Positions 46,091-56,447 of a DNA stretch of 64,000 nucleotides are shown piece after piece. The stretch spans positions 76,326,671 to 76,390,670 of the forward strand of contig NC_133647.1 of assembly GCF_009905375.1 (NCBI RefSeq). Direction: 5' to 3'. The notes beneath the pieces were generated by a model. That model did no database searches. It saw only the letters and a list, made by a program, of their open reading frames with translations, and was not told the origin of the DNA. How positions within the stretch are numbered: position 1 is the stretch's first letter; every line of letters begins with the position of its first letter. The position numbers and the translations under genes were made by a program. The DNA is from Apium graveolens (lineage: Eukaryota; Streptophyta; Magnoliopsida; Apiales; Apiaceae).

Positions 46091-49040
46091 TTTTGCTTCT
46101 CAATACCCACTCTTTTCCAGTTCGTAATCGTTACTATCTTCCGTACCTAATATTATATTGGTTACGCTTTTGCTCGTTAGCGTTCTATAACTTTCGTCAA
46201 CCTTAGTATCACGGACGCGTTAAAATCGGAATACCACCGTACTGATACTACTTCATTTCTAGCTGCTTCTATCTTCGAAAGCTTGATCCATCATATAGAA
46301 GTAAAAGAATTTATTGAGAGATCACTATGATCATGAACACTTGTTACATCGTAGAGTTAGTACAGAAGGTGGCCAGCTTTTAGTACTTAACAAGCAATTA
46401 AACAACAATGTGGTATCCTACTAGGCTTTCATCACATAGATAGATAGTCATTCCGCAATACCTCCCCTTCTGGAAGGGTTGTTCTTTTTAGCTTACACGA
46501 AATGAAAAGGAGAGAAAAAGAACAATTTTAAGAAAATATGGTTATAAAATATCTGTTTTGGAATCTACCTCTGAACTATAGAGGTTTATCATAGGAGAAT
46601 GAAACATATATGTATATATATCAACATCAAGTATTATCGCATCGCAATTCACGTGCCTGAATATTTACTATTCCGTCCATCATTCTATGGACCCATGCTC
46701 TTTCTCAAGCTTATAAACAATCACCTTTGAAACTCCCTCGACATCGAAAATTGAATATGGGATTTCATTCTAGACATCCTCGTTACTAGAATATTATGCT
46801 TGCACTGCAACCTTCCTCATATAGTAATACGACTCTCTATTGATAAAAAGGAATAAATATTCAATAGGTACATAATCAACTTAATTTGTCTATCAATGAT
46901 AACTTGTACATCACCACGACCCGATTAGTGGTACTTAATCTTAACATCCATTACAATACAACTCTCACGGTTGTTATCGTCTCATTATTCAAAGAATCAT
47001 TAATGCATTACTATAGTCCACCACGGACCTACGGTAGTCATTCATTTTCCATGAAATCTTAATATCTAACCATACAGAGTCCATACCTACCGTATCAAAT
47101 TCTTCTAAGGAGGTAACATAATCGCCATTCATGATTCATGAAGAACACTCCTGAACTTGATGTACATATGACATGAAGCAGATAAAATTGCAGAAGAGTT
47201 TCAATAAAAGAAATGATAGCAGGTTAACACTATTATTAACCATATGTCTTTATTAGGAGACACAAAGCACAAAGGTTCATTTAGTCCTTTCTTAACATGG
47301 TCCTAGCTTATCTCAAGATAGTACCTTCTAAGATAGATAGCCCGCTCACGGCGATTACATGAATTAAATCTTTTCCAAAATACTATTACGGTTAAGTATC
47401 GCACAATCATCATAAGGAATGTCAATCTTTCACACCATAATACGACCTTCATGGCTTTAACCATCATCACTGTACTCCTCTGGCACGATCGCCTATAATT
47501 GCTCTCTTACACTTAGAGTGTTGGTCACCTCATTGGCCTTTCCTGATAGTAATAGTTCCATATAATCAATGTCTTTTGAATGATCTCCAACTAAATTTTC
47601 TACCTCACTTCCAATCACTACTTGTGTGAAAATGCTCTTCCTTACGCTTTGGTGAGAAAAAAAATCACCATTTTTCCAAAAGTTATTGCCTCAGTCTTTA
47701 GAGGTTAACATTGTCACGACTGACTCTCGATCATACTTGGGACGTCTTTTATCTTGGGTCCTTCTTGTTTTCACCAATCTCGACCTTCATTAGGTCGATC
47801 TATACTTTCTTATTGTCCAACACGTGCCCACCTGGCATTATTATAATTATGTCATATTTTCTTTATCAAAATTTCTATTCTTAAGAACTTTGAAAATTAC
47901 CTTTATCCTTGTAAAACCTCTAAGATTATCCTTGAATCATTCCTCCTGTATTCCCTAAATACAGGGAAAATCAAAATACCATTTACTAATACTAGAACCA
48001 TTGTCTAGTACTTCTGAAAAACTTTCTCCACTAATCTTTAAAGATTGTTGTTACTTTAATTCTTCCCAATTCATACTTCGACACTCATACTGTCCCTATT
48101 AAGGGTGAAATGCCAACCTTTATGCATTCCCCTAGGGTTCATCTCAAGTTATCAAGGTTCCATCCTTAATTGGACCTTTAAAAAGGTACTTGCATCCTTA
48201 CATGGATAAATCAAGTCATATATCCCTGATAAGGGTTTCTTATTCAATCATTCACACCTCGATAATCTATACCTAATTGCACAATAGCATCCTTATTCAA
48301 ACTGAGGTCAGTCCATATGGCCTCCAAAAGATAACAACGGTTATCCGCTTTTCTTTCCTGATTTAGTAATGATAACAAGGATGTTCTGGAAGATATTAGG
48401 CGTGTTTAACGTGAACTTCTTATTAATAAATCCTCATTCGCAACTATTATTTATCTCAACAGTTTTCTCAATATTGGGATATCTGTTATACCTGGTGTTT
48501 CACAGGTGTTACATACACTTCACATTCTTGAAGGTCACTTCCTTCATCCAATTTCATAATTTCTTACTTTTTTTGTCTCCTCAATCTATCCGCGTCTTAT
48601 TATTTATCCTTCGAACTATCTCAAGGTTTCCTCGAATCCTCCCAACTTAAAGAGGATAACATATATATATCACTTATGCCTTCAAACTTCGATTTTACCT
48701 TATGGTCAATCACCATCACCCTGATGATTACCCACTTCTCTTATCTCTATTGATAGGGTTCCTTTGGATTTCTGCATTCTTAACTCCCTTATCGTTCCTC
48801 AACTTTATTTCCTTTATATTCCTTTATACTCTTTCCCCTTTCAGTCTTTTTATTTCGTTTCTCTTACAACCATTTTATGAACCAACACAACATAAGCATT
48901 GATTTCAAACATCCCGTCATTCTGGATTTGTTCCCTTCAAATGAACCTTGATGACTTTCACAACCTAGATTCATTATTCATCATACTTGTTCGCCTCTGG
49001 TCTAGTTTTAAAACTTCTACATTATTTCTCTATCTTCCTT
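46091..49040 (-). other. Strongly decayed Tekay#2 interior
   Basis: Only weak traces are readable. Near 46880-46990 the minus strand gives IVMDVK and GDVQVIIDR, matching the first part of the integrase core (AMDF...VIWVIVDR in the sister elements). The remaining sequence (46091-46880, 47060-49040) is AT-rich with no readable domain. The hydrophobic short ORFs at 48369-48902 have no family features and are not called. Confidence 0.5.
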
Positions 49041-50020
49041 AGCCTTCCACCAGCGGGTGGCCTCTCTCTTGGAAAGGTAAGTGGCAAAACAGTCTTGTGC
49101 GCTTCGTCAATCATTTAGAATCTTAAATGATTCTTCTATTTCCATTAGCCAGGCTCTTGCCTCGACTGGGTCAGCTTGTTCCTTGGAACTCTGAGAGCTT
49201 AGCGACTTAAAGGTCCTAGGAAAAAAAATTCCACCGCATTATTTCCTCATGATGGTGGTTGGGGATAAAAGTATATGTTAGATATATTTGATAATGTCAT
49301 GTCTAATATAATTTATGTTTAGTTTTCAGATCTTACATAAACAGGATAAATCAGTACTTAACTGAAATTAGCACTTATACTGAAGTTAGAACTTAAGTGA
49401 TCAGTACTTAAGATTCAGGAGATATTTATCAGGAGATAATATCAGGACTTAAAGGAAACTTTCAGACAAGGAAGGCGGCTAATTGAAAGGAAAGAAGATC
49501 GAGACAAATGTAAGAAGAGATATGCATGAAGAAGGAATTCTATGAAGAATGGAATACTTGGAAGAAAAGATAACTGATTGATATATTTTAGGAAGCAGAA
49601 TTATATTCCATATCAATTAGCGATTATCTTGTAACTGTGTGATATATAAACACAGACATAGGGTTTACACTATAAGTGTTATCATTATCGAGAATATTAT
49701 TCATTGTAACCCTAGCATCTCTCGTGATATTTGTTCATCACTGAGAGAGGACAGTTCCATATTGTAACAGAGTTTATTACATTGAATAAAGTCTGTTTTC
49801 TGTTACTTGTGTTATTTGAATTCGATTTGATTGTGCTATACACTGTATTCAACCCCCTTCTATAGTGTGTGTGACCTAACAATATAAGTCTTGTTTAGGC
49901 AGGTCCATGAATTGCCCCATAGGAGTACCATCCTGGTTCTCCCTATCTTGCTCGACATCTGTTTTCTCAGTATGAAATGTTTCATTATGCTCCCATAATT
50001 TGGGTTATCTTATACATTAA
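49041..50020 (-). pseudogene. Gag fragment in abnormal position, split by a solo LTR
   Basis: Minus strand, left of the solo LTR: RTFKSLSS, then QADPVEARAWLMEIEESFKI, stop, and after a frameshift DEAHKTVLPLTFPRERPP. This is the start of a chromovirus retrotransposon gag domain. Right of the LTR the strand reads DVEQDRENQDGTPMGQFMDL, a plausible gag linker. On the minus strand this gag lies downstream of RNase H and the pol linker (50100-50960), the reverse of normal gene order. It may belong to a second inserted element or to a rearrangement. Confidence 0.6.
49276..49881 (+). mobile_element. Solo Copia (SIRE-like) LTR (606 bp)
   Basis: It starts TGTTAGATATATTTGATAAT and ends ATTCAACCCCCTTCTATAGT...CTAACA, the same ending style as the Copia derivative at 20808-28719. 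A TATA element (TATATAAAC, about 49643-49651) gives plus orientation. Flanks GTATA and ATATA agree at four of five bases, read as an imperfect TSD. Internal ACTTAAGT-type repeats occur at about 49350-49460. Unequal recombination between two LTRs is the usual origin. Confidence 0.75.
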
Positions 50021-50099
50021 AATCCTTGTTTTCGACTTCATTATATTATGGGTTCCTTCTTTCTTGATGGCGACCTCCCTGACTATCACATTCAGGGTT

Positions 50100-50960
50100 T
50101 ACCCTAAATCTTATTCCTCGAACTTTGGATTTCATCTAAGATCCTGTCCTTAAGCTCTTAAATGTTTGGAACCCAAATTCTGTAGGAATACCTCGTTATT
50201 CCCATATCATCTTTCTCGGTATCAATCTCTTCTCCAGTCATTGGTTCTCTGCCTTCATTCATCACTTTTTCTTGGCATAATATGATCTTTTCCCATAATT
50301 TAGGCTACATTACAACCTCAAACAGCCTTTCAGTACCGGCTCCGCTTACCTTCACTTCTATTTCCATTTTCTCGAAATCTTTTATCTACTCTCCCGAAGA
50401 CATTATTATCTTGAGTCTCTCCTTTCTACCAAGGGCGTCAGCCACCACATTGGCTTTACCTGGCTGATAAATAATCTCATAATAATAATCCTTGATTAGC
50501 TCTAACCACCTCATCTGGCACATGTTGAGCTCTTTCTACGTAAAAATATACTTGAGCTCTTGAAGTTTGCGTAAACCTCGCACTTCTCTCCATACAAGTA
50601 GTGCCTCCAATATTTAGGGTAAAACTATTGTCGTGAGCTCAAGATCATTGGGGGGGGGTATCGAATTTTATATTCCCTTAATTGTCTTGACGCTTACATG
50701 ATTACCTTACCGTGTTGCATAAGCACGCACCCTAATCACTTGTGCGAAACATCACTATAAATCACAAAATCTCCTTTTTCCCTCCGACAATGCCAATGTA
50801 GGGGCTGTCACCAATCTTTTCTTCAGTTCTTGAAAGCTGTTCTCGTATTCCTCTGTCCATTCGAACTTCTCAGTTTTACGAGTAAGCCGCATTAAACGGG
50901 CTGTGATCTTTGCAAAATTTTGAACGAACCTATGATAGTAATCGGCAATTCCTATCTCTT
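50100..50960 (-). pseudogene. Tekay#2 RT end, RNase H and pol linker
   Basis: The minus strand reads [59 protein letters not shown] (RNase H active-site region with a stop), [12 protein letters not shown], and LELIKDY...[10 protein letters not shown]. The pre-integrase linker follows (CQEKVMNEGREPMTGEEID, YSYRIWVPN, ELKDRILDE). All match the sister elements in order. Frameshifts, stops and a 9-G run near 50650 break it. Confidence 0.8.
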
Positions 50961-50964
50961 GTAG

Positions 50965-51133
50965 TCGCCCTGACTACGGTCATCAATTCCTCAGCGATCA
51001 AATTTTTACTCTTGTCAGGATCCTCCTCGGGATCCCCCTCAGCAACAATCTCTCCTGGGACAACCTCCTCAATGGCTACATCCTCAACATGAGCATTATC
51101 CGTTCCCTCGTTAGGACGCTCTATCGGGTCCAC
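50965..51133 (-). pseudogene. Tekay#2 gag N-terminal start, fused to RT by deletion
   Basis: It starts at minus-strand ATG 51133, about 250 bases from the PBS. It encodes an acidic start (MDPIERPNEGTDNAHVEDVA, IEEVVPGEIVAEGDPEEDPD, then KSKNLIAEELMTVVR). It then runs directly into RT sequence near 50950, so most of gag, protease and RT is missing. I do not recognise a domain in the acidic part. Position supports a gag N terminus. Confidence 0.6.
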
Positions 51134-51379
51134 AATCTGATCCCCAATATATAATAAAACATCATCGCATTGTTGCTCCTTAACCTCAGGGTTCGGAGTC
51201 CCGCTACCATATACGATAACGAACTACGCTTCTATTACGATATTTATAAGGGTTCCCATAAGGGTTTTAACTGTCAGTACTACGTTAGGTAGTCCGACTA
51301 TGAACCTGGAAAGAGTTCTTATTATCTTAGTGAACTTATCATTTTAACAACGCATCATCTCTGAGGTTTATAACGCCTA

Positions 51380-51391
51380 GCTCTGATACCA
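51380..51391 (-). other. Primer-binding site of Tekay#2 (initiator tRNA-Met type)
   Basis: GCTCTGATACCA on the plus strand is TGGTATCAGAGC on the minus strand, four bases from the LTR edge. It fixes the minus orientation. Confidence 0.9.
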
Positions 51392-51395
51392 TTTC

Positions 51396-54300
51396 TGTAA
51401 GACCCCCAAATTCGGGGTCGGGGATCTGGGTTGTCACGAGTTCCATTTCCCTTAATAACACTCAATCTTAATTAACAACCAACTACTACATACTGTGACC
51501 CCACAATATACACACACACCACAAGTTATAGTCTCAGAGATGAATACCAAAAATAACACAAGTCATTTTATTCCACAATTATAAACCTTTACACCTTAAA
51601 AGGGTTTCTGAATAAATTTACATTTTCTTTGCCATTATTACAGTTCATAAATATACATAAGTCTGGTACCTCAACAGTTGAAAACCTAGCCTATTTGTAG
51701 TTCCTACCTCAGCTACAGCGGCATCAACGCCTACAGGAAACTGCGGAACATTTCCTATCCGCTCGCGAATTGGGAGCTTGGTCATGTTCATCTTGTCTAG
51801 CTGTTGTTGTGTGATGAAAGAATAAAGCAAGGGTGAGCAACAAGTCCACCGAAATAACATGTATAATAATTAACAATATATGAGTATCTTCATAGTACTC
51901 ATGAAAGTCTTGGTCAAGCAGAAATGAACCAAGTTTGATATCTTAATGCGACCAAGTCGCAAAATATTCAGTATATATGTATATATACTTTTCAAAATCT
52001 TGGAAGTCCTCTTCCATGCATAATATACACAGAGTTCCAGTTTATAACTGTATAAAAATATCGTTGCAAGGTGATCTCATATATCTAACCTTGACTCAAC
52101 GTTTTTCCAAAAATTTTTGTCATGCATAAAATAATCATTTACTAGATATATGTTGAAAAGATGAAGTTACAAGATACTCCAATATACTTATATATTTTCC
52201 GAATACTACTTGAACTACCACCGTTCAAGGTATAATCAGTTTCAAAAGTTCATCACATAGATGAGACTAAAAGATACAACTTGAATAGATTCAATCTTTG
52301 AAATATCATTTAAAGAAATGAAGTTACTAGATACTTCATTAATTCCCGATATATATATATACACCTATATATATATCTCATGCATTCCTTGAAACCCTCT
52401 ATTGTGAAAAGTATAAACAGAGTTATAATACCCAATGAATTTGGAAAGAAGAAAACTTTGGCATAAACCCGATATCTTGCTGATCAGGCAAAGATACCCA
52501 TTAAGTAACTTTTTCTACTAGTAGATGGATGAATTCCTCGCCCGTCATCACCCTGGCCGCATTAGGACCTCGCGCTAGACCGTTACCCGGCCACTCACAC
52601 GTTGATGGACTGTCACCCAGCCTCTTACACCTTGATAGACCATACCCCGGCCTGTCGCTTATGCCGACTCAATTAGATGGACTTACTTCCCGAATGTTGG
52701 GCAAGTAATCAAATTGTTTTCTCAAAATAGCAACCTCGTTGCGAATATAAAATACACCCCAGCGCCGGATCCCTCAGATTTTTGAGCGAGTATTCAAGTC
52801 CCCTTCCAAAGGATGATCTTAAATTTGAAAATGAGTTTTGGGATCCGCTCTAGCCTTTAAAATCATTTTTAAGACTCGAAAATATTTTTGAAAGCGTTTG
52901 GAATAAGGATGATTTGATAGAATAAATCAATTCCAAGATAATCAAAGATTATCTGAATATTATACTATAAATAATATTCAAATAACCAATAGCTTTTATC
53001 AAAGAAAATGAAGTAAAAGTTTTGAAAATAACTTTATGAAAATATTTAAGGTAAGAATGATTGGCGATATCAATCATTTCTCGAATACTTGGCGAATAAC
53101 GAAACATTATTCTTTAAGAAAATAATGAATATAATTTAATAAAATAAACGGAGTCGTAAGTCCTCGAATGAATATTCAAACTAATATTCACTTATAATTT
53201 AAAACTATCGAATAAATATTATTCGATTAATAGTTTTGAAAACTATATATACATATATAATATATACTCGGGAACATCGTCTCCCGGTTTAGAAAAATGT
53301 TAACCTTTGGGTCCCCTATACTAAGGGTATACACAAATAATGCCTATCTCTAGCATAGGTATTATGCAGTTTATAAACAATTGGATCGATAACAAGATAT
53401 CAAGATTACAAAACAGGCATGCATATATATCATATCAACATGCTCCAATATATCGCAAGATTTGCTAATAACAATCATGCACTTATCACAAGATAATGCA
53501 TATATATACATAACAACAACAGTTATACGGGTAGAAAACTTGCCTGAGCGTTTTGGGGTAGACTTAAGTTTAGAGTGGAACCAGTAACCTATGAACAACA
53601 ACATAAGCCGGAATTAGACCACGGTCACTTAAGAAACTAGTCAAAACTCACTCATACCCTAACGGTCGCTTATGGTCGCTTATACGCTTAACAATTTTCG
53701 TTAATCGCTCGCGTACCCTCGGCTCCACTAATTTTAATAAATTAACCGTTACGAATTTTAAGGCGGCTCTTTCGCGAATACTCTACCAACTGACCAATTA
53801 ATCTTACATAATTGTTTCGTAATCCAATTAGTCTTTTAAGAGCCTTAATCAAGGTTTCAAAGTAAAGCGAGGGGTAATGGTTCGCTCACGAAACGCCGTT
53901 ACTTAAAATGGTCGTTTCTCCTAAACCGTACGTCGGATCCAAGCGAACCAAATATCAAAACGAATCTTACGACACGATCTAACTAAACATGGCAAAGTTA
54001 CAGATTGGTCAGTGAGCTTTCTGTCCCGAACACGGGAATTACGATGGCTATGTTTACGTGATTACCAATATTTATACCACTCCAATTAATCACAAACCAA
54101 CTCATGACCATCAATACAACCAACCTTCATCTAAACCTTATCACATCAGTCCATAACCTCAAGGTTTTCCAACTCATTCAATCACAAACATGAGCTACTA
54201 ACTATACTTAAGATTCATTAACAAATAACCAAGATTCATAACCCAGAATCACTACAAATCCAACCAAACTTTAAACAAACAAGTATCATGCTTCTCATAT

Positions 54301-55184
54301 ACTATATTAATCATAACAACTCCTAAATGCTCAAAACTAAATCTAGGGTATGAGTTTTAAACAAAGTTAAAATTTTAAAACCACTATTCACTCAAAACTT
54401 TAGAGAATTGATTAGCCATGTAATCCTTGAAATCAAGAGGTTAGATTTATGGTATAACTAAGTTTATAATTTTAGAATCCAACCAAACCAACCTAGGAAT
54501 TTATGCTTGCTTGGATGATGAACTTTGGAAATTTCTCCTTTGCTTTTTTAAGAAAAACTTTGAGCAAGAGAAGAAGAATGAAGGAGAATGCTTCTTTGAT
54601 TTGTCTTGGTGATTTGTGTTGTGTTTAGCTTGGTTACTTGTCAACTTGCACACATATCTATTAACAATGCTTACATCACCTTCCTTATGTCATCAACTTG
54701 CCACATGTCAATTCTCTAAGGCTTGATGATCTCATCTTGTGCTAATTCCTTGATTAGTGCTTAATTACTTGGCTAATGACCGCTTATCTGTTATACGGTT
54801 CGCTTAACATTCGTTTTCGTTCGTCGTTTGAGGGATCATATACGGGATCTTATTACTTAGGTTCACCTAAACTTTTCTCAATATTTTATATTCCTTTTAA
54901 GATCCTCTCTTATAATCCTTTAATTTAAATCCTTTTAATCATGTTACCTTATACTCAATTTTTTCGGTATCTGTGGATTTTCGGGAAAAATCAAAGTGTC
55001 CGGGTTCGAATTCTAACGACCTTTACATACACTCATTTAGTTAATGGAATACTAATAAGATCATAGAATTTTCATAACAGTACTCCTATATAGCGTGGTC
55101 TGATAATTTTTCCTAATCAGCATAGTCAGCAAAAGTTACTATTCATCAGGGTTTCAAAAATTTCCAAAAATTGGGGTTATTACA
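51396..55184 (-). mobile_element. 5' LTR of Tekay#2 (3,789 bp)
   Basis: On the plus strand it runs TGTAAGACCCCCAAATTCGG to GGGGTTATTACA. One copy of the segment duplicated in the other LTR is present (about 52788-53315). About 100 bp is deleted near 54357. Scattered differences from its partner exceed those between the Copia LTRs, so this is probably an older insertion. Confidence 0.9.
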
Positions 55185-55368
55185 CTTGGCCTTGAGAAGG
55201 ATTGAAGCATCATGAGTCGAAGAGTAAGGAAAGCTAGCCCCTAAATTGGAAGGTCCTTACAAGGGTAAGAAGACATGCAGATGAGGATTAGATAAGTTGA
55301 AGACCCTAATTGGTGAGGAAATGCCTCACACTTGGCACGCTTCAAACTTGAAGGTTTACTATGTTTAG
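55185..55368 (+). pseudogene. Tat#2 integrase C-terminal end
   Basis: It resumes the plus-strand Tat reading: LRRIEASR, then PKLEGPYKG and the end HTWHASNLKVYYV, stop at 55366-55368. The reading is broken by a frameshift and a TGA. It rejoins the sequence ending at 40878. Confidence 0.75.
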
Positions 55369-55728
55369 GATATATAAGACATGTTCCTAATACATATCAT
55401 TAGATATAAAAATAAGGTCGACGAAACCATTTTATGTAAAGGTTTGAACCCATTTTCCAAAGATGTTATCTATGAATGCAAGTTCATTTCTATTATCTTT
55501 TTTTATCAATTTATTTAAGTACGTGCATCTAATGAATGCAAGTCGCGGAGGACCAAATGCCGAATATAAAAGAAAAGTATGAAATGAACTAACAATGCAT
55601 TAAGATAAAAAGATCTCGAAGGATCGTAAGTCAGTCCGGAAGGATAGTTAAGTCACAAACTAAGATTTTCAAAGTCCAAAAAGGACCGGAAATAAAGAAA
55701 ATCTGAACTAAAAGGACATAAGAAGCGT
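55369..55728. other. Tat#2 spacer after pol
   Basis: AT-rich, with no ORF features recognised. It corresponds to the spacer between pol and the antisense ORF in Tat elements. Confidence 0.5.
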
Positions 55729-55863
55729 CTAGAGCCATGCAAGGCCACCATAATCACTTTTCTGAGGAGTCCTCCACATCCTCGTTGTCTCCCTCTGGGT
55801 GACTTCATTTTTCTCATCTTCATCTGAGCTAGATGTGGAAGAAGAGCCACTGGTCCTTGACAT
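55729..55863 (-). pseudogene. Tat#2 antisense ORF remnant (Ser/Asp/Glu-rich tail)
   Basis: A minus-strand reading from ATG 55863 to TAG 55729-55731 gives 44 residues: MSRTSGSSSTSSSDEDEKNE and a basic end. The Ser/acidic composition and position match the C-terminal exon of the Tat#1 antisense ORF (1-469). Upstream exons with the Transposase_28 part are not found between here and 56447, so most of the gene is deleted. The alternative is a chance ORF. Confidence 0.5.
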
Positions 55864-56196
55864 TGGTTGTTGGATCTTTCCATAACGGGGACCCTTGGAG
55901 TTGGGACTAACTACGGCTCGAGGTAGACCCAGAGTGCTGACGAGCGACCTCTGGTGCGGAGCGAGATGCCTGACATAATAAAGAAATAAAACGATACGAG
56001 AGATCAGTTATCATATTAGTCTTAATCCAAGTCTGATTACACTAATCATAGTGATTAGTAAAAGGATTATAAAAAGAGAAAAGTTTAAATTTTAAACTAC
56101 CGCTTATGGCCATCTATAGCCATGGCTGAATATCAAAAAGGTTGAAGTTCAAGAAATTCTGCAAAACTAAGCCCGAGAAGACCAAAGACCTCTCGG
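55864..56196. other. Tat#2 3' region without recognised gene
   Basis: Lies between the antisense remnant and the tandem array. No exon with splice sites was recognised, though it should once have held more of the antisense ORF or its leader. Confidence 0.45.
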
Positions 56197-56447
56197 GTCT
56201 CTCGACCGACCAGGACACCTCCCGGACGACCTTCCCAGTTTCACAAATTAAGGTCATCCAAGAGCCTCACAACAAGGGGTTTCCAGCCAACCAGGAGCTC
56301 CATGACGGAGTCTCCCGGCCGACCAGGACAGCTCCCAGTCGACCTCCTCATTTGCACGGGTTGAGGCCGACCAAGAGCACCTCAACATGGAAACCTGGCT
56401 GACTAGAAGCTCCAGGATGGAGTGTCCTGGTCGACCAAGACCTCAAG
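56197..56447 (+). repeat. Tat#2 3' tandem array, 112-113-bp unit, about 2.2 copies
   Basis: Units begin at 56197 (TCTCTCGACCGACCAGGACA), 56310 (TCTCCCGGCCGACCAGGACA) and 56422 (TGTCCTGGTCGACCAAGACC). Each has CGACCAGGA and GGTC-GACC cores and CTCCATGACGGAG / CTCCAGGATGGAG at its end. The array is GC-rich against AT-rich flanks. It occupies the position of the Tat#1 105-bp array. It is cut by the third chromovirus at 56448. Confidence 0.8.

Larger units (their letters stand above)
40879..55184 (-). mobile_element. Chromovirus (Tekay#2), minus strand, internally rearranged
   Basis: Two LTRs (40879-45315 and 51396-55184) bound a decayed interior. The PBS beside the right LTR and the polypurine tract beside the left LTR give minus orientation. 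The flank ATTGG (40874-40878) and CTTGG (55185-55189) match at four of five bases, read as a mutated TSD; the CTTGG side restores a normal Tat integrase reading. The interior keeps a gag start, RT end and RNase H, a pol linker, an out-of-place gag fragment and the integrase end. A solo Copia LTR sits in it. Confidence 0.85.
13411..56447 (+). mobile_element. Tat-lineage Gypsy element (Tat#2), split by two nested chromoviruses
   Basis: Plus-strand parts are the 5' LTR (13411-13922), PBS, gag (to 15831), protease to integrase (37299-40878), integrase end (55185-55368), antisense-ORF remnant (55729-55863) and 3' tandem array (56197-56447). Insertions at 15837-37298 and 40879-55184 each split codons that rejoin in sense. 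The sequence GGTTTGAAATTTCC before the first insertion continues as TCAGGACGATCC after it. The Tat lineage is indicated by two RNase H regions, the LPPNR/QTLSGM gag type and the antisense ORF. The 3' LTR lies beyond the third chromovirus, outside the window. Confidence 0.85.

Noticed and set aside
48369..48902. Hydrophobic plus-strand ORFs that look membrane-like
   Set aside because: Pyrimidine-rich decayed retroelement interior read on the wrong strand. No start context or family features.
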